Assembly: GCA_027035575.1 (NCBI GenBank)
Contig: JALVUQ010000070.1
Coordinates: 40,031-104,030 of the forward strand
From: Desulfurellales bacterium
GTDB taxonomy: Bacteria; Campylobacterota_A; Desulfurellia; Desulfurellales; Hippeaceae
Direction: 5' to 3'
Length of the DNA: 64,000 bases
Shown: piece by piece, positions 8,547 to 17,666 of the stretch
How positions within the stretch are numbered: position 1 is the first letter of the stretch
How the letters are laid out: each line of letters opens with the position of its first letter
Program-made: the position numbers and the translations under genes
Notes under the pieces: model-generated
Databases searched by the model: none
The model's input: the letters and a program-made list of their open reading frames with translations, nothing else
Told to the model about the DNA's origin: nothing

Positions 8547-9833
8547 TTATAATTCAAATCCTTTTTCCGTATGCACGGATATGTCAAGACCTCTCACCTC
8601 GTCCTCTTCCGTGACTCTCAAGCCGTTTGTTAATACACTTGTGATTTTTGCAGCTATAAATGTTCCCAACGCCACAAAGGCTATCGTTGAAACTACTCCC
8701 ACAATTTGAACGTACAACTGATGGCTTCCGCCGTACAACAGCCCCTTTGCAAAGTTTATTTTCGGGTCTGCCAAAAAACCTATGGCTATGATTCCCCAGA
8801 TACCGTTTAGTCCGTGAACGCCGAAAACATCCAAAGAGTCGTCGTATCCCAACTTATATTTCAAATAGCCGGTTGCAAACCAGCTTATTATGCCTGCCAC
8901 AGCGCCTATAACAACCGCTCCCATATTGTTAACAAAACCGGCAGCCGGTGTTATTGCAACAAGTCCGGCAACAGCACCTGATGCGGCTCCGAGCATTGTA
9001 GGGTGTTTATGAATAATCCAATCGAGCACCATCCAGATAACAGCACCCATAGCTCCCGCCGTATTTGTAGTTAAAAAAGCGTTTGATGCCAGTGCCCCGG
9101 AGGATACGGCACTACCGGCATTAAACCCGAACCAACCAAACCAGAGCATAGCAGCTCCGAATATGGTAAGGGCTATGGAAGAGGGCGGCATAGCCATCTT
9201 TTTAAAACCCCGTCTTGGTCCCAACACCAAAGCAAAAACAAGTCCGGATATACCGGATGCCGTCTCAACGACCAATCCGCCTGCAAAATCGGCTATACCC
9301 ATTTTTGTCAACCAACCTCCTCCCCAAACCCAGTGAGCAAGAGGAACATAAACCAGACTAAACCACAAAATACTGAAGACCACCCAGGAAGAAAATTTTA
9401 TTCTCTCCACAACGGAACCGCTGATAAGTGCCGTCGTTATCGCCGCAAATGTAAGTTGAAAAGCGGAAAACGCCAAGATGCTGACGTGAGTTCCGCTTGC
9501 CGCTTTATGTATATCAACATTCATAAAAAGATACTGCAAAGAACCTATAATACCCGATATATCCGAGCCAAACGAAAGAGTGTAGCCGTATATAATCCAT
9601 AAAACACTCACAATGGCGTAGGTAACAAGCGACATACCCATAGAGTTTAAGATATTTTTATTTCTCGACATACCGCCGTAGAATATTGCCAACCCTGCCG
9701 GCGTCATCATCATAACCAAAGCTGCCGAAACCAAAACCCAAGCCGTATCTCCGCTATCTATAGTGCCGGTTGAGGCAAAAGCTGCCGTAGGGATTAAGCT
9801 AAATAGAACAAGTAGCGCAAACAAACGTTTCAT
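8547..9833 (-). CDS. amtB: Ammonium transporter (first copy)
   Basis: Amt/MEP/Rh family ammonium channel, 428 aa, with an N-terminal signal peptide (MKRLFALLVLFSLIPTAAFA) and the usual 11 membrane segments. Family motifs include DTAWVLVSAALVMMMTPAG, the pore-histidine block HWVWGGGWL, LWFGWFGFNAGSA and FGVHGLNGIWG with the second pore histidine. The start at 9833 is chosen because GGAGG lies six bases upstream; a longer frame to 9878 adds 15 residues with no such support. It is monocistronic and has no PII gene beside it, unlike the second copy at 48.8 kb, with which it shares long identical motifs. Confidence 0.96.
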   Translation of the reverse strand: MKRLFALLVLFSLIPTAAFASTGTIDSGDTAWVLVSAALVMMMTPAGLAIFYGGMSRNKNILNSMGMSLVTYAIVSVLWIIYGYTLSFGSDISGIIGSLQYLFMNVDIHKAASGTHVSILAFSAFQLTFAAITTALISGSVVERIKFSSWVVFSILWFSLVYVPLAHWVWGGGWLTKMGIADFAGGLVVETASGISGLVFALVLGPRRGFKKMAMPPSSIALTIFGAAMLWFGWFGFNAGSAVSSGALASNAFLTTNTAGAMGAVIWMVLDWIIHKHPTMLGAASGAVAGLVAITPAAGFVNNMGAVVIGAVAGIISWFATGYLKYKLGYDDSLDVFGVHGLNGIWGIIAIGFLADPKINFAKGLLYGGSHQLYVQIVGVVSTIAFVALGTFIAAKITSVLTNGLRVTEEDEVRGLDISVHTEKGFEL

Positions 9834-9934
9834 CGATAACCTCCGATACATTTTTTTTAGCTTAATAGCACACAACATTCCTATGGCTTTGAAAAAGCAA
9901 ATATTGAATACTTCGTTATAAATTGCATTAAATT

Positions 9935-9964
9935 GTTATAACAATTATGTTATAATGTTGACAA
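9935..9964 (-). promoter_or_regulatory. Candidate promoter/operator of the first amtB
   Basis: Read on the minus strand, TTGTCA (9959-9964) is followed after 18 bases by TATAAC (9935-9940). The -10 lies inside the palindrome GTTATAAC. GTTATAA occurs three times in 9915-9955, so a repressor could bind here. The binding protein is unknown. Confidence 0.35.
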
Positions 9965-9975
9965 AATTGAATTTT

Positions 9976-10509
9976 TTATACTGTCAAATTGATTATATCG
10001 GGATTAACATTGAGGTGCTGAGCCAAAAGCAGAGTAATCTGTGTGTATAACCTGAACTTCTTCTGCTCAAGCTCCATTTTTCTTTCTTCTATTTTCTTTA
10101 AATCCTTTTCGTATAAACTTTTTATTGCGGCATTTTTGGAATCTTTAAGAAGCATTTTAACGTTAAGCTCGTCGTAGATATATTCCTTTAGCTTTGAACT
10201 TATTTTACTTGACAGGTCGCTTTTTACTCTTTCGTTTTCCTCTTTTTTGGGGCAGTATGTTTCAACGGACGAACGACCGCTTGTGGCTGCCAAATAATCT
10301 CCGCGTTTGTTGAAGTTTAAATACAAATCCTTTGCAATTACATAGCATCCGTCTTTTGCCGCTTTATTTTCAAATCTTCCAATATTTGAGGACTCGTGCG
10401 AAGCCACCCGAGAGATGGAGGTCGCAGCAGAAGCCGGGGCACTTGAGCCCCACTCTCCCAGGTCTAATTTATAGTACAGTATGGGGTTGGATGAGTTTAT
10501 CGATATCAC
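9976..10509 (-). CDS. Uncharacterised protein with C-terminal coiled coil
   Basis: I do not recognise this 177-aa protein. It has no signal peptide or membrane segment. The first 60 residues are rich in serine and alanine and look flexible. Residues about 90-165 are strongly charged and helical (KLKEYIYDELNVKMLL, KKIEERKMELEQKKF), suggesting a coiled coil. One cysteine occurs near the start and one at about 86. The start is a GTG at 10509, supported by AGGAGG five bases upstream. It begins 15 bases after the metG stop, so it is the last gene of that operon. Its function cannot be inferred from metG. Confidence 0.75.
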   Translation of the reverse strand: MISINSSNPILYYKLDLGEWGSSAPASAATSISRVASHESSNIGRFENKAAKDGCYVIAKDLYLNFNKRGDYLAATSGRSSVETYCPKKEENERVKSDLSSKISSKLKEYIYDELNVKMLLKDSKNAAIKSLYEKDLKKIEERKMELEQKKFRLYTQITLLLAQHLNVNPDIINLTV

Positions 10510-10524
10510 CCATACCTCCTGTTT

Positions 10525-12420
10525 TTATCCCACTTTTGCTCCCGGCTTCACATCTTCCATAACAGTCAGAAGCCCAAGAGATTTTCCGTCTTTTGCCGCC
10601 AATAACATACCGTTTGACTCAATGCCCATCAACTTGGCGGGTTTTAAATTGGCAACAACAATAATCGTCTTGCCTACCAATTCCTCCGGCTTATAGTATT
10701 CCTTCAAGCCGGCGACAAGCGTTCTCGGCTTATTTTCCCCTATATCTATTGATAATTTAATCAATTTTTTAGATTTTTCAACACTTTGTGCATCCAAAAT
10801 CTTTGCAGCCCTTAAATCAACATTAAAAAATTCGTCTATACTTATTTTTTTGGCTTTTTCTTCCTGATGTTCTTTTACCTCTTTTTCCTCTATCCTGTTA
10901 AAAATGACATCCTGCTTGTTTATTTTCAGTGTCTCTTTGGAGTTGAAATCCAAGAAAAATCTATAGTCGTAATTCTTTATTGAATCCTCAAAGCCCAATT
11001 GACTCCATATTTTATCCGCCGTATCAGGCATAAAAGCCGAAATTATACCCGATAAAAATTTTATAGCACCCGTTAAGTTAAACAAAACCTCATTCAGTCG
11101 GGAGATTTCACCCTGTTTTTTAAGACTCCAGGGTTCTTTCTGTGTTATGTACTTGTTTGCATAACGTACATACTCGAATATGTATGAAAGCGCCTCGTCG
11201 AATCTGAAAATATCAAGACTTGTTTTAACTTTCTCAAAAGTTTCGGAGGCTTTTTCTTCCAACGAGTTGTCAGCAACACTTTCAGGTTTCTCTACAACGC
11301 CGTTTGAGTATTTTTCAATCATTGTCAAACTTCTGTTGACAAGGTTGCCCAAATCATTCACGAGTTCCGAATTTATACGCTCTATCAATTCTTTCTCCGA
11401 AAAATCTCCGTCAAGCCCAAACGGCACATTTCTTAAAAGAAAATACCTGTATGCATCTTTCGGGTATTTCTCTATCATCTCGTTGGGGTCAACAACGTTT
11501 CCGAGAGACTTGCTCATCTTTTTGCCTTCAACCGTCCACCACCCGTGAGCAACTATATGTTTGGGCAGCTCCAAGCCCAAAGCCATTAAAAACGCAGGCC
11601 AGTAAACGGCGTGGAAACGCAAAATGTCTTTTCCGACAAAATGAACATCAGCAGGCCAAATACTTAAAAACTTATCGCTATCTTTACTGCAGCCTATGGC
11701 ACTTACGTAGTTAAGAAGAGCATCAAACCAGACATAGATAACGTGCTTATCATCAAAGGTAACGGGCACTCCCCAATCGAAAGAGGTTCTTGTTATGCTC
11801 AAATCCTTTAAGCCGCTTTTTACAAAGCTCTTTATCTCATTAAATCTTGTGTTGGGTATTACAAAATTCGGGTTATTTTCATAAAATTCAAGCAGCCTGT
11901 TCTGATAGGCTGAAAGTTTGAAAAAATAGCTCTCTTCTTTGACCTTATCAACCTTACGCCCGCAAGCCGGACACAACCTGTCTTTTCCTATCTCTATCTC
12001 CGAGTAGTAGCTTTCGCAAGGTATGCAGTACCACCCCTCATACTCCCCTTTGTAAATATCGCCCTTATTAAACAGCTCCTCAAATGCTTTCTGCACACAC
12101 TTTATGTGATAATCATCGGTTGTCCTTACAAAAAAATCATTGGTAATATCGAGTTTTTTCCATAGGTTCTGAAAATTTTTAACCACTCTGTCGGCAAGCT
12201 GCTTGGGTTTTAGCCCTTTCTCTTTGGATGTCTTTTGTATTTTCTGACCGTGTTCGTCCGTACCGGTTAGAAAGAATACCTCATCGCCCAGAAATCGTCT
12301 GTAACGTGCAAGTGTGTCTGCGGCTATTGTTGTGTATGAATGCCCTATATGCGGCACATCGTTGACATAATATATCGGCGTTGTTATGTAGTATTTACTC
12401 TTTAGGTTCTTCTTTTCCAT
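10525..12420 (-). CDS. metG: Methionyl-tRNA synthetase with C-terminal tRNA-binding domain
   Basis: Class I methionyl-tRNA synthetase, 631 aa. The HIGH motif is at residues 24-27, a four-cysteine zinc knuckle has Cys 132, 135, 150 and 153, and KMSKS is at 301-305. The last 110 residues form an EMAP/Trbp111-type OB domain (FFNVDLRAAKILDAQ) that binds tRNA and mediates dimerisation. The start at 12420 follows GGAG with a six-base spacer; upstream methionines at 12480 and 12426 lack this. The gene overlaps the ricT end by 26 bases, so the two are coupled. Confidence 0.97.
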   Translation of the reverse strand: MEKKNLKSKYYITTPIYYVNDVPHIGHSYTTIAADTLARYRRFLGDEVFFLTGTDEHGQKIQKTSKEKGLKPKQLADRVVKNFQNLWKKLDITNDFFVRTTDDYHIKCVQKAFEELFNKGDIYKGEYEGWYCIPCESYYSEIEIGKDRLCPACGRKVDKVKEESYFFKLSAYQNRLLEFYENNPNFVIPNTRFNEIKSFVKSGLKDLSITRTSFDWGVPVTFDDKHVIYVWFDALLNYVSAIGCSKDSDKFLSIWPADVHFVGKDILRFHAVYWPAFLMALGLELPKHIVAHGWWTVEGKKMSKSLGNVVDPNEMIEKYPKDAYRYFLLRNVPFGLDGDFSEKELIERINSELVNDLGNLVNRSLTMIEKYSNGVVEKPESVADNSLEEKASETFEKVKTSLDIFRFDEALSYIFEYVRYANKYITQKEPWSLKKQGEISRLNEVLFNLTGAIKFLSGIISAFMPDTADKIWSQLGFEDSIKNYDYRFFLDFNSKETLKINKQDVIFNRIEEKEVKEHQEEKAKKISIDEFFNVDLRAAKILDAQSVEKSKKLIKLSIDIGENKPRTLVAGLKEYYKPEELVGKTIIVVANLKPAKLMGIESNGMLLAAKDGKSLGLLTVMEDVKPGAKVG

Positions 12421-13231
12421 TTTCATCTCCTCTGTTTTCTTTTTCTTGTATTGTTTGCACGTCTGCAACATCAACTTCAATCATCAAATTCTCTTTATTG
12501 CGCAAAATTACCGTCTTTTTTATAGGATTCACATAAACGACTTTTCCTTCAACATCACCGGCTTTGGCAAACGAATCGAGCTTCGGAGCCACTTTCATAA
12601 ACTCCTCATACATACCCTCTTCGTACCACAGGCAGCACATCAATCTTCCGCAAGCTCCCGATATTTTTTTGACATTTATATTCAAATTTTGGTCTTTTGC
12701 CATTTTAACCGAAACAGGGTTAAACGTTCTCAAAAAACGGGCGCAGCACAACTCATCTCCGCATAAACCAAGCCCTCCTATTATCCTTGCCTCGTCTCTT
12801 ACGCCTATCTGCCTCATCTCTATCCTTGTTTTAAAAAGAGATGCGAGCTTCTTAACAAGATTTCTGAAATCCACCCTGCCGGGCGCCACAAAATAGAACA
12901 CAATCTTGCTTCTATCAAGCATATACTCAACCTTAACCAGTTTCATATTCAGCTCAAACTCTTTTATCTGCTGTCTGCAAATCTCAAAAGCCTTTTTGGA
13001 TAGCTCCAAATTTTCGGCGTATATCTCCAAATCATCTTTCGTCGCTTTCCTTAATACGAAATGTAAATCGTCGCTAATATCACCGACCGTCTGCAATTTC
13101 ATAACTGTTCCTATATTTACGCCTCTTTCATATTCCGCAACAACCTTGTCTTTGACTTTAAGCTCCATATCGGTGTAAAAAAACGGGTAGAGTTGACCCG
13201 CATTGCTAAACTCTATGAGTGCCAAATTCAT
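12395..13231 (-). CDS. ricT: PSP1-domain protein RicT/YaaT
   Basis: PSP1-domain protein, 278 aa. In Bacillus subtilis the homologue (YaaT/RicT) forms an Fe-S-containing complex with RicA and RicF that promotes mRNA processing and sporulation or competence decisions. The conserved cysteines are all here: GLCGDELCCARFL and CGRLMCCLWYEEG. A PSP1 core (FYFVAPGRVDFRNLVKKL) precedes them. RicA/RicF are not visible nearby, so its role in this non-sporulating type of organism is open. The gene order tmk-holB-ricT-metG resembles the order around these genes in Firmicutes. It starts two bases after the holB stop. Confidence 0.93.
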   Translation of the reverse strand: MNLALIEFSNAGQLYPFFYTDMELKVKDKVVAEYERGVNIGTVMKLQTVGDISDDLHFVLRKATKDDLEIYAENLELSKKAFEICRQQIKEFELNMKLVKVEYMLDRSKIVFYFVAPGRVDFRNLVKKLASLFKTRIEMRQIGVRDEARIIGGLGLCGDELCCARFLRTFNPVSVKMAKDQNLNINVKKISGACGRLMCCLWYEEGMYEEFMKVAPKLDSFAKAGDVEGKVVYVNPIKKTVILRNKENLMIEVDVADVQTIQEKENRGDENGKEEPKE

Positions 13232-13233
13232 AA

Positions 13234-13833
13234 CTAAACGCCCCCGGATAGTTTAAGAAACAGAGAAAACAAAAAAATTTTCTGATTGAAATTAAACTGC
13301 TTAAACCTAAACAGCTCTCTGTTTATCGTATTAGATTTATCAAAAAAGTTTGTTGACGACAACTCTTTTGAAATATTTTGAAGAATATCTGTAATCTCAT
13401 CTCTCGATAGATTCTGCATTTCAAACGCCTTCAGTATGAGGTTTTTTGCCTCACCTGTTTTTACTGCCTCAAGCAGCTCCTCGTTTTTTGCTCTGTTTTG
13501 TTTAACCTTAATGTTCTGTGCCCTTGAAAGTATGGTCTCAAGCAAATCGTCCGTTTTGTAGAATATAAAATATCTGAATCCGTCGTGCTCCTCTAACAGC
13601 TTCAACAGAGCATTTTGTGCATCAAAACCTATTTTTCCAAAAATAAAAGCCTCTTTTTCGTTAACGGCTATTGAACTATTATCTTTGATTTTTCTCACAT
13701 CCTCTATCTTTAACTGCTCGTATATAAACATATTTCGCTGCTCTATGCCGAGCTGCTTCGCAAACAAAAGTGCATCCTCCAACCCGGCACTGTCCATAAC
13801 AAAGACGTTAAACCTGTCTAAATTGTGTTCCAT
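13234..13833 (-). CDS. holB: DNA polymerase III delta' subunit, short form
   Basis: Clamp-loader delta' subunit, 199 aa, much shorter than the usual 320-340 aa. The core AQNALLKLLEEHDGFRYFIFY followed by ILSRAQNIKV (an SRC-like motif region) is diagnostic. There is no Walker A P-loop at the N-terminus, as expected for a subunit that does not hydrolyse ATP. Short delta' proteins of this kind are known in Helicobacter and Campylobacter, which supports the lineage guess. It overlaps tmk by 16 bases and is followed after two bases by ricT. Confidence 0.8.
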   Translation of the reverse strand: MEHNLDRFNVFVMDSAGLEDALLFAKQLGIEQRNMFIYEQLKIEDVRKIKDNSSIAVNEKEAFIFGKIGFDAQNALLKLLEEHDGFRYFIFYKTDDLLETILSRAQNIKVKQNRAKNEELLEAVKTGEAKNLILKAFEMQNLSRDEITDILQNISKELSSTNFFDKSNTINRELFRFKQFNFNQKIFLFSLFLKLSGGV

Positions 13834-14411
13834 ATGCCTATTATATCCTCAAAGACCTGTTCTATCGGTTGTCTGCCGTCAATTTTAAAAACATTATCAA
13901 ATTTGTCGGCAATATAGTCATACCCCTCTATGACCTTTTTAAAAAACTCATCGCCTTTTGACTCTATAACATCTCTTTTTGTAAGCCTTTTGTGCATTGT
14001 ATCAAGGTCTATGTCTATGATAAAAGTCACATCGGGCAGCAGACCTTGTGCGGCAAACAGGTTGGACTCTTCAACAAACTTCAATTCCAAACCCTCACCG
14101 AACGATTGATAGGCTATTGTTGAAAAAAGACACCTGTCGCTCACAACATACCCGCTCTTCACATATGCTTTCACTGCTTCAATATGTATCGACCTGTCAG
14201 CCAAAAACAGAAAAAATCTCGCTTTCGGATTAAGCGTATCCTCCAGTAATATTTCTCTGATTTTTTTCGATATATCCGTTCCGCCGGGCTCTTTTGTGCA
14301 AAAAACGCTGCGATTTGTCTTTTGCAAAAATTCACAAAACAGCTTTGCCTGGGTGCTTTTACCCGATGCGTCTATCCCCTCAAAGGCTATATATTTTTTA
14401 AAAGAGTTCAT
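13818..14411 (-). CDS. tmk: Thymidylate kinase
   Basis: Thymidylate kinase, 197 aa, phosphorylates dTMP to dTDP. The P-loop FEGIDASGKST is at residues 10-20, TKEPGGT carries the substrate arginine region, and DRCLFSTIAYQSFG is the DRY-like motif. It overlaps yhaM by 14 bases upstream and holB by 16 bases downstream, in a fully overlapping replication/translation operon. Confidence 0.96.
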   Translation of the reverse strand: MNSFKKYIAFEGIDASGKSTQAKLFCEFLQKTNRSVFCTKEPGGTDISKKIREILLEDTLNPKARFFLFLADRSIHIEAVKAYVKSGYVVSDRCLFSTIAYQSFGEGLELKFVEESNLFAAQGLLPDVTFIIDIDLDTMHKRLTKRDVIESKGDEFFKKVIEGYDYIADKFDNVFKIDGRQPIEQVFEDIIGIWNTI

Positions 14412-15357
14412 TGGATTTTTTAGGTGAATATATGCTTTTTCCTATTATTTTAACGATATCACTCCAGCCCGAATTACTGTTTATCTCAACATCAGCAACC
14501 GGCTGCATTCTTGAGTCGAGCATATCAATCAAGTGAAACAAAACGGCTTCTTTGGTCTTTGGTTTTTTAGGCGAACCGAATTCATACTCGCCGTGGTGGC
14601 TTAAAATGCAGTGCAGAAGGTTTAGGGCTTTCTCTTTTGAAATCAGTCCGAGTTTCTCTATCTTGTTTTGAACAATCGTATAGCTTAAAACTATATGGCC
14701 TATCAATTTACCTTGAGTTGTGTAGCCGAAAGTCAGTGCATCCAGTTCGTAGGCTTTGCCTATATCGTGGCACAAAGCGCAGGTAACAAGCAAATCTTTG
14801 TCTATGCTTTGGTAGTACTCTCCCAACTCTTTTGCCAATTTAGCAACGGAAACAGTGTGCTCAATTAAACCCCCTGCATATGCGTGGTGCATCGTTTTAG
14901 CCGCAGGCGCAACGCAAAATTTATCCATAAACGTTTTATCCTCAAAGATACTTAAAAGCAGTTTCTTTAAAGACTGGTTGTTCACACCGTTTATGATTGT
15001 AAACAGTTCGTTTTTCATAGTCTCAATATCGTTTTTTGAAGCCGGCAAAAAATCAGCTTTGTTTATATCTTTATCTCCTACCTTTTCAACGTTTTTTATT
15101 ATAATTTGCCAATTGTCGTTATAGTAGTTGCTCTCACCGGTAATTTTTACAAAATCTCCTTCCTCAAATTTATCCTTTAAGTGCAAAAGATTGTTCCATA
15201 TTTTGGCATCTATTGTTCCGCTTTTATCTTTCAGCTTCAAACCGACATAATCGTCTCCGTTTCTTGCCTTTAAAATATGCTTTTCGGAGACCAAAAATAT
15301 CTCGTTTTCAAGCCTTTGAATCTTTTTTTCCTTGATTTTCCTAATGCATTCGTACAT
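14398..15357 (-). CDS. yhaM: YhaM-type 3'-5' exoribonuclease (OB fold + HD domain)
   Basis: HD-superfamily phosphohydrolase, 319 aa. An N-terminal OB-fold (residues about 15-95, GLKLKDKSGTIDAKIWNN) is followed by an HD domain with MHHAYAGGLIEHTVSV and the metal-binding CHDIGK motif, then ILSHHGEYEFGSP. This is the YhaM/CBF1 architecture, which trims RNA (and ssDNA) 3' ends with Mn2+ in Gram-positives. The start is placed at the ATG at 15357, seven bases after GGGGG; an upstream TTG would sit almost on that site. It is the first gene of the minus-strand operon ending with the unknown gene after metG. Confidence 0.9.
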   Translation of the reverse strand: MYECIRKIKEKKIQRLENEIFLVSEKHILKARNGDDYVGLKLKDKSGTIDAKIWNNLLHLKDKFEEGDFVKITGESNYYNDNWQIIIKNVEKVGDKDINKADFLPASKNDIETMKNELFTIINGVNNQSLKKLLLSIFEDKTFMDKFCVAPAAKTMHHAYAGGLIEHTVSVAKLAKELGEYYQSIDKDLLVTCALCHDIGKAYELDALTFGYTTQGKLIGHIVLSYTIVQNKIEKLGLISKEKALNLLHCILSHHGEYEFGSPKKPKTKEAVLFHLIDMLDSRMQPVADVEINSNSGWSDIVKIIGKSIYSPKKSNELF

Positions 15358-15445
15358 ACACAAGCCCCCGTTTCTTTATTGACCATTAAGATATAATAAT
15401 AGAGCCTGCTTTTCAAGAACTAAAGAGGTTATGCGAAACAGGAGG

Positions 15446-17323
15446 CTAATACTCGTCGCTTTCCCACATAGATTTTTCAAACCTTACAACCCTGTTTCTG
15501 CCTGTGGTTTTTGCTTTATACATAGCAACATCGCTGTATTTAATGCACTGCCAGAGATTTTCGGAATCTTGAGGGAATATCGAATATCCAATGCTTATTG
15601 TCTTTTTTATTGAGTTGCCGGATGTGAAAATTTCCGATGCTTCAACATTTTTTCTGATTCTTTCGGCTATCTCCCTTGTTAAATTCTCATCCGTATCCTG
15701 CAGCATAATAAGGAACTCCTCACCGCCGAATCTAACGGCAATATCAGCCTCTCTGATTGTTTTAACTATTGCGCCTACGACCATCTTTAAAACCTTATCT
15801 CCTATGTTGTGTCCGTAAACGTCGTTCACCTGCTTAAAGAAATCTATATCACACATCAAAATACCGGCTTTTGAGTTTCTTCTTTTAACAGACGCCGAAA
15901 ATGTCGGTGCGAATTCATCCAAAAAACGCCTGTTGTACAAACCGGTTAGCGGGTCTTTCAATGTTGACTCTTTCAACTGGTCAAGCAGCCTTTTTGCTTC
16001 AATAACCGGACTTGCCTCTGTTAAAAATCGTTTTGCCTCTTTGATTTTTCTTTTTATATCGGCATAATTAACATTCTTATCAAAAATAATCTGAACAACA
16101 CTTCCAACGCTTCCGCCTATCATCAGAGGGATGCAAACGTGCTTTTTCTCTGTTTTATATGCAAAACTCAAACACAAACCTTCCTCTTCAAAAGAGTTAA
16201 TCTCTTTTGCCGTTCTTGCCGCTCTGCACAAACTCGAATCAACAAGAATTTCCTGCTTGCAAAATATTTTATCGGAAAACGAAACAACCTGTTTTAAAGC
16301 GTTTTTGCTGTTGTTGACCTCGAACACACTAAACTCATCAAAGCCGAATTCATCGTGCATAAGCATCTCTATTCTTTTGTAAACGGCTTCTATATTCACG
16401 TCATCCTCTATTGTCCTTTTAAATTGGGAGAGTTTGTAGTTTTCGTCTATAAATCTATTGAAGTTGCTTATAAGATAACCCAATTCGTCGTTAAGGTGGT
16501 ACGGCAGCATAATCTCCTCGTCTATATTTTCACCTACGAGTCTTTCCGACAGTTTTCCAACCTGCTTCAAGTATGAAACCATCTTGGATATAACAACTAC
16601 AAATACAATACCGGCTATCAGTGAGGCGGTACCGCCCAAAATAAAGCTCAAAACAACAGTTTTTAAGATATCCTTTTTTCTTCTTGAGACATAGTTTTGA
16701 ACATCTTTGTTTATGCTGTCCAAGTAAAAACCGCTTCCTATAATCCACTTCCACGGATAAAACAACCTGACGTAAGAAATTTTTGCAATACACTCGTTTT
16801 TAGGAGAACCGAGCTTGTTCCAGCAGTAGTGAACAAAACCGGAACCCTGTGATTTTACAACCGCAGCCATCCTTTGAAAAAGGTAAACACCGTTTTTGTC
16901 TTTAAAATCCCATACGTTTTTTCCGTTTAGAGACGGTTTTGCCGGGTCGGTAATCATTATTCCGTCAACGGTATTTGCCCATAAGTAGTTAGCCTGACCT
17001 TTTTCAACATCGTAGCGCATAGAATATATGAGTTTGATTGACTTTATTTTGGCATTACCTTCTGAAATATCACCGTCCTTTGCCTCTTTGTAAAAATTGT
17101 CTATCCCGTTTATGGCAACATTGACCATATTTTTAACAAGCTGTTTTTTTGATTCTATAAGCCTGTTTTTGTAAATCGATACGTCTTCTTTAAGTGTTTT
17201 GATGCTGCCGTATATGTAGTATGAATATCCGACAACACCTATAAAAACAATGGATATGACATAGATTATAATCAGCTTTTCAACAATGCTCTTATCTTTC
17301 AGATACTCAAACAAAAATTTCAT
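15446..17323 (-). CDS. Membrane diguanylate cyclase with Cache sensor
   Basis: Cyclic-di-GMP synthase, about 625 aa. A first membrane helix lies near residues 15-35. A periplasmic single-Cache (Cache_2) domain contains YLWANTVDGIMITDP and FYPWKWIIGSGFYLD. A second helix (VVLSFILGGTASLIAGIVFV) is followed by a HAMP-like linker, a GAF-like region and the C-terminal GGDEF domain. The catalytic motif is RFGGEEF; the inhibitory site RxxD (READ) lies just before it, so product inhibition is likely. The start is most likely ATG 17323 (AGGTGAG close upstream), although a TTG at 17341 is possible. It is monocistronic and divergent from a chemoreceptor. Confidence 0.92.
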   Translation of the reverse strand: MKFLFEYLKDKSIVEKLIIIYVISIVFIGVVGYSYYIYGSIKTLKEDVSIYKNRLIESKKQLVKNMVNVAINGIDNFYKEAKDGDISEGNAKIKSIKLIYSMRYDVEKGQANYLWANTVDGIMITDPAKPSLNGKNVWDFKDKNGVYLFQRMAAVVKSQGSGFVHYCWNKLGSPKNECIAKISYVRLFYPWKWIIGSGFYLDSINKDVQNYVSRRKKDILKTVVLSFILGGTASLIAGIVFVVVISKMVSYLKQVGKLSERLVGENIDEEIMLPYHLNDELGYLISNFNRFIDENYKLSQFKRTIEDDVNIEAVYKRIEMLMHDEFGFDEFSVFEVNNSKNALKQVVSFSDKIFCKQEILVDSSLCRAARTAKEINSFEEEGLCLSFAYKTEKKHVCIPLMIGGSVGSVVQIIFDKNVNYADIKRKIKEAKRFLTEASPVIEAKRLLDQLKESTLKDPLTGLYNRRFLDEFAPTFSASVKRRNSKAGILMCDIDFFKQVNDVYGHNIGDKVLKMVVGAIVKTIREADIAVRFGGEEFLIMLQDTDENLTREIAERIRKNVEASEIFTSGNSIKKTISIGYSIFPQDSENLWQCIKYSDVAMYKAKTTGRNRVVRFEKSMWESDEY

Positions 17324-17341
17324 ACTCACCTTTTTTGGCAA

Positions 17342-17666
17342 TTAATTCATACCCTTATTGTGATAATATTCAAAAAAAGCCTCTTTTCAAGTTATTTATT
17401 GATATGTAAAGCGCTCTCTTCGTACTGCCGCTGCTAAATATCAAGCCTCTATCTGTTTTATACGGCAGGTATATTGAAAAATCATAGCATTACAGCCTTA
17501 CAGCTTGCGTACGGTTTTTAAATGTGATAAATAGATATAGCTGCCAATGTTAAACGGCATAAAAACTTCTGAGATGATCTTGCAAAATGATTTATAAAGG
17601 GTGCTGTTGGACGAGGATGCAAATTGCTTAAAGAAAAAAGTGATTGTGAGATAATGGAGGTTATCT
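17342..17666. other. Divergent intergenic region
   Basis: A 325-base AT-rich stretch between the divergently transcribed diguanylate cyclase and soluble chemoreceptor. It must contain both promoters, but I cannot single out convincing boxes. No gene, hairpin with a T tract, or repeat was found. Confidence 0.5.
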
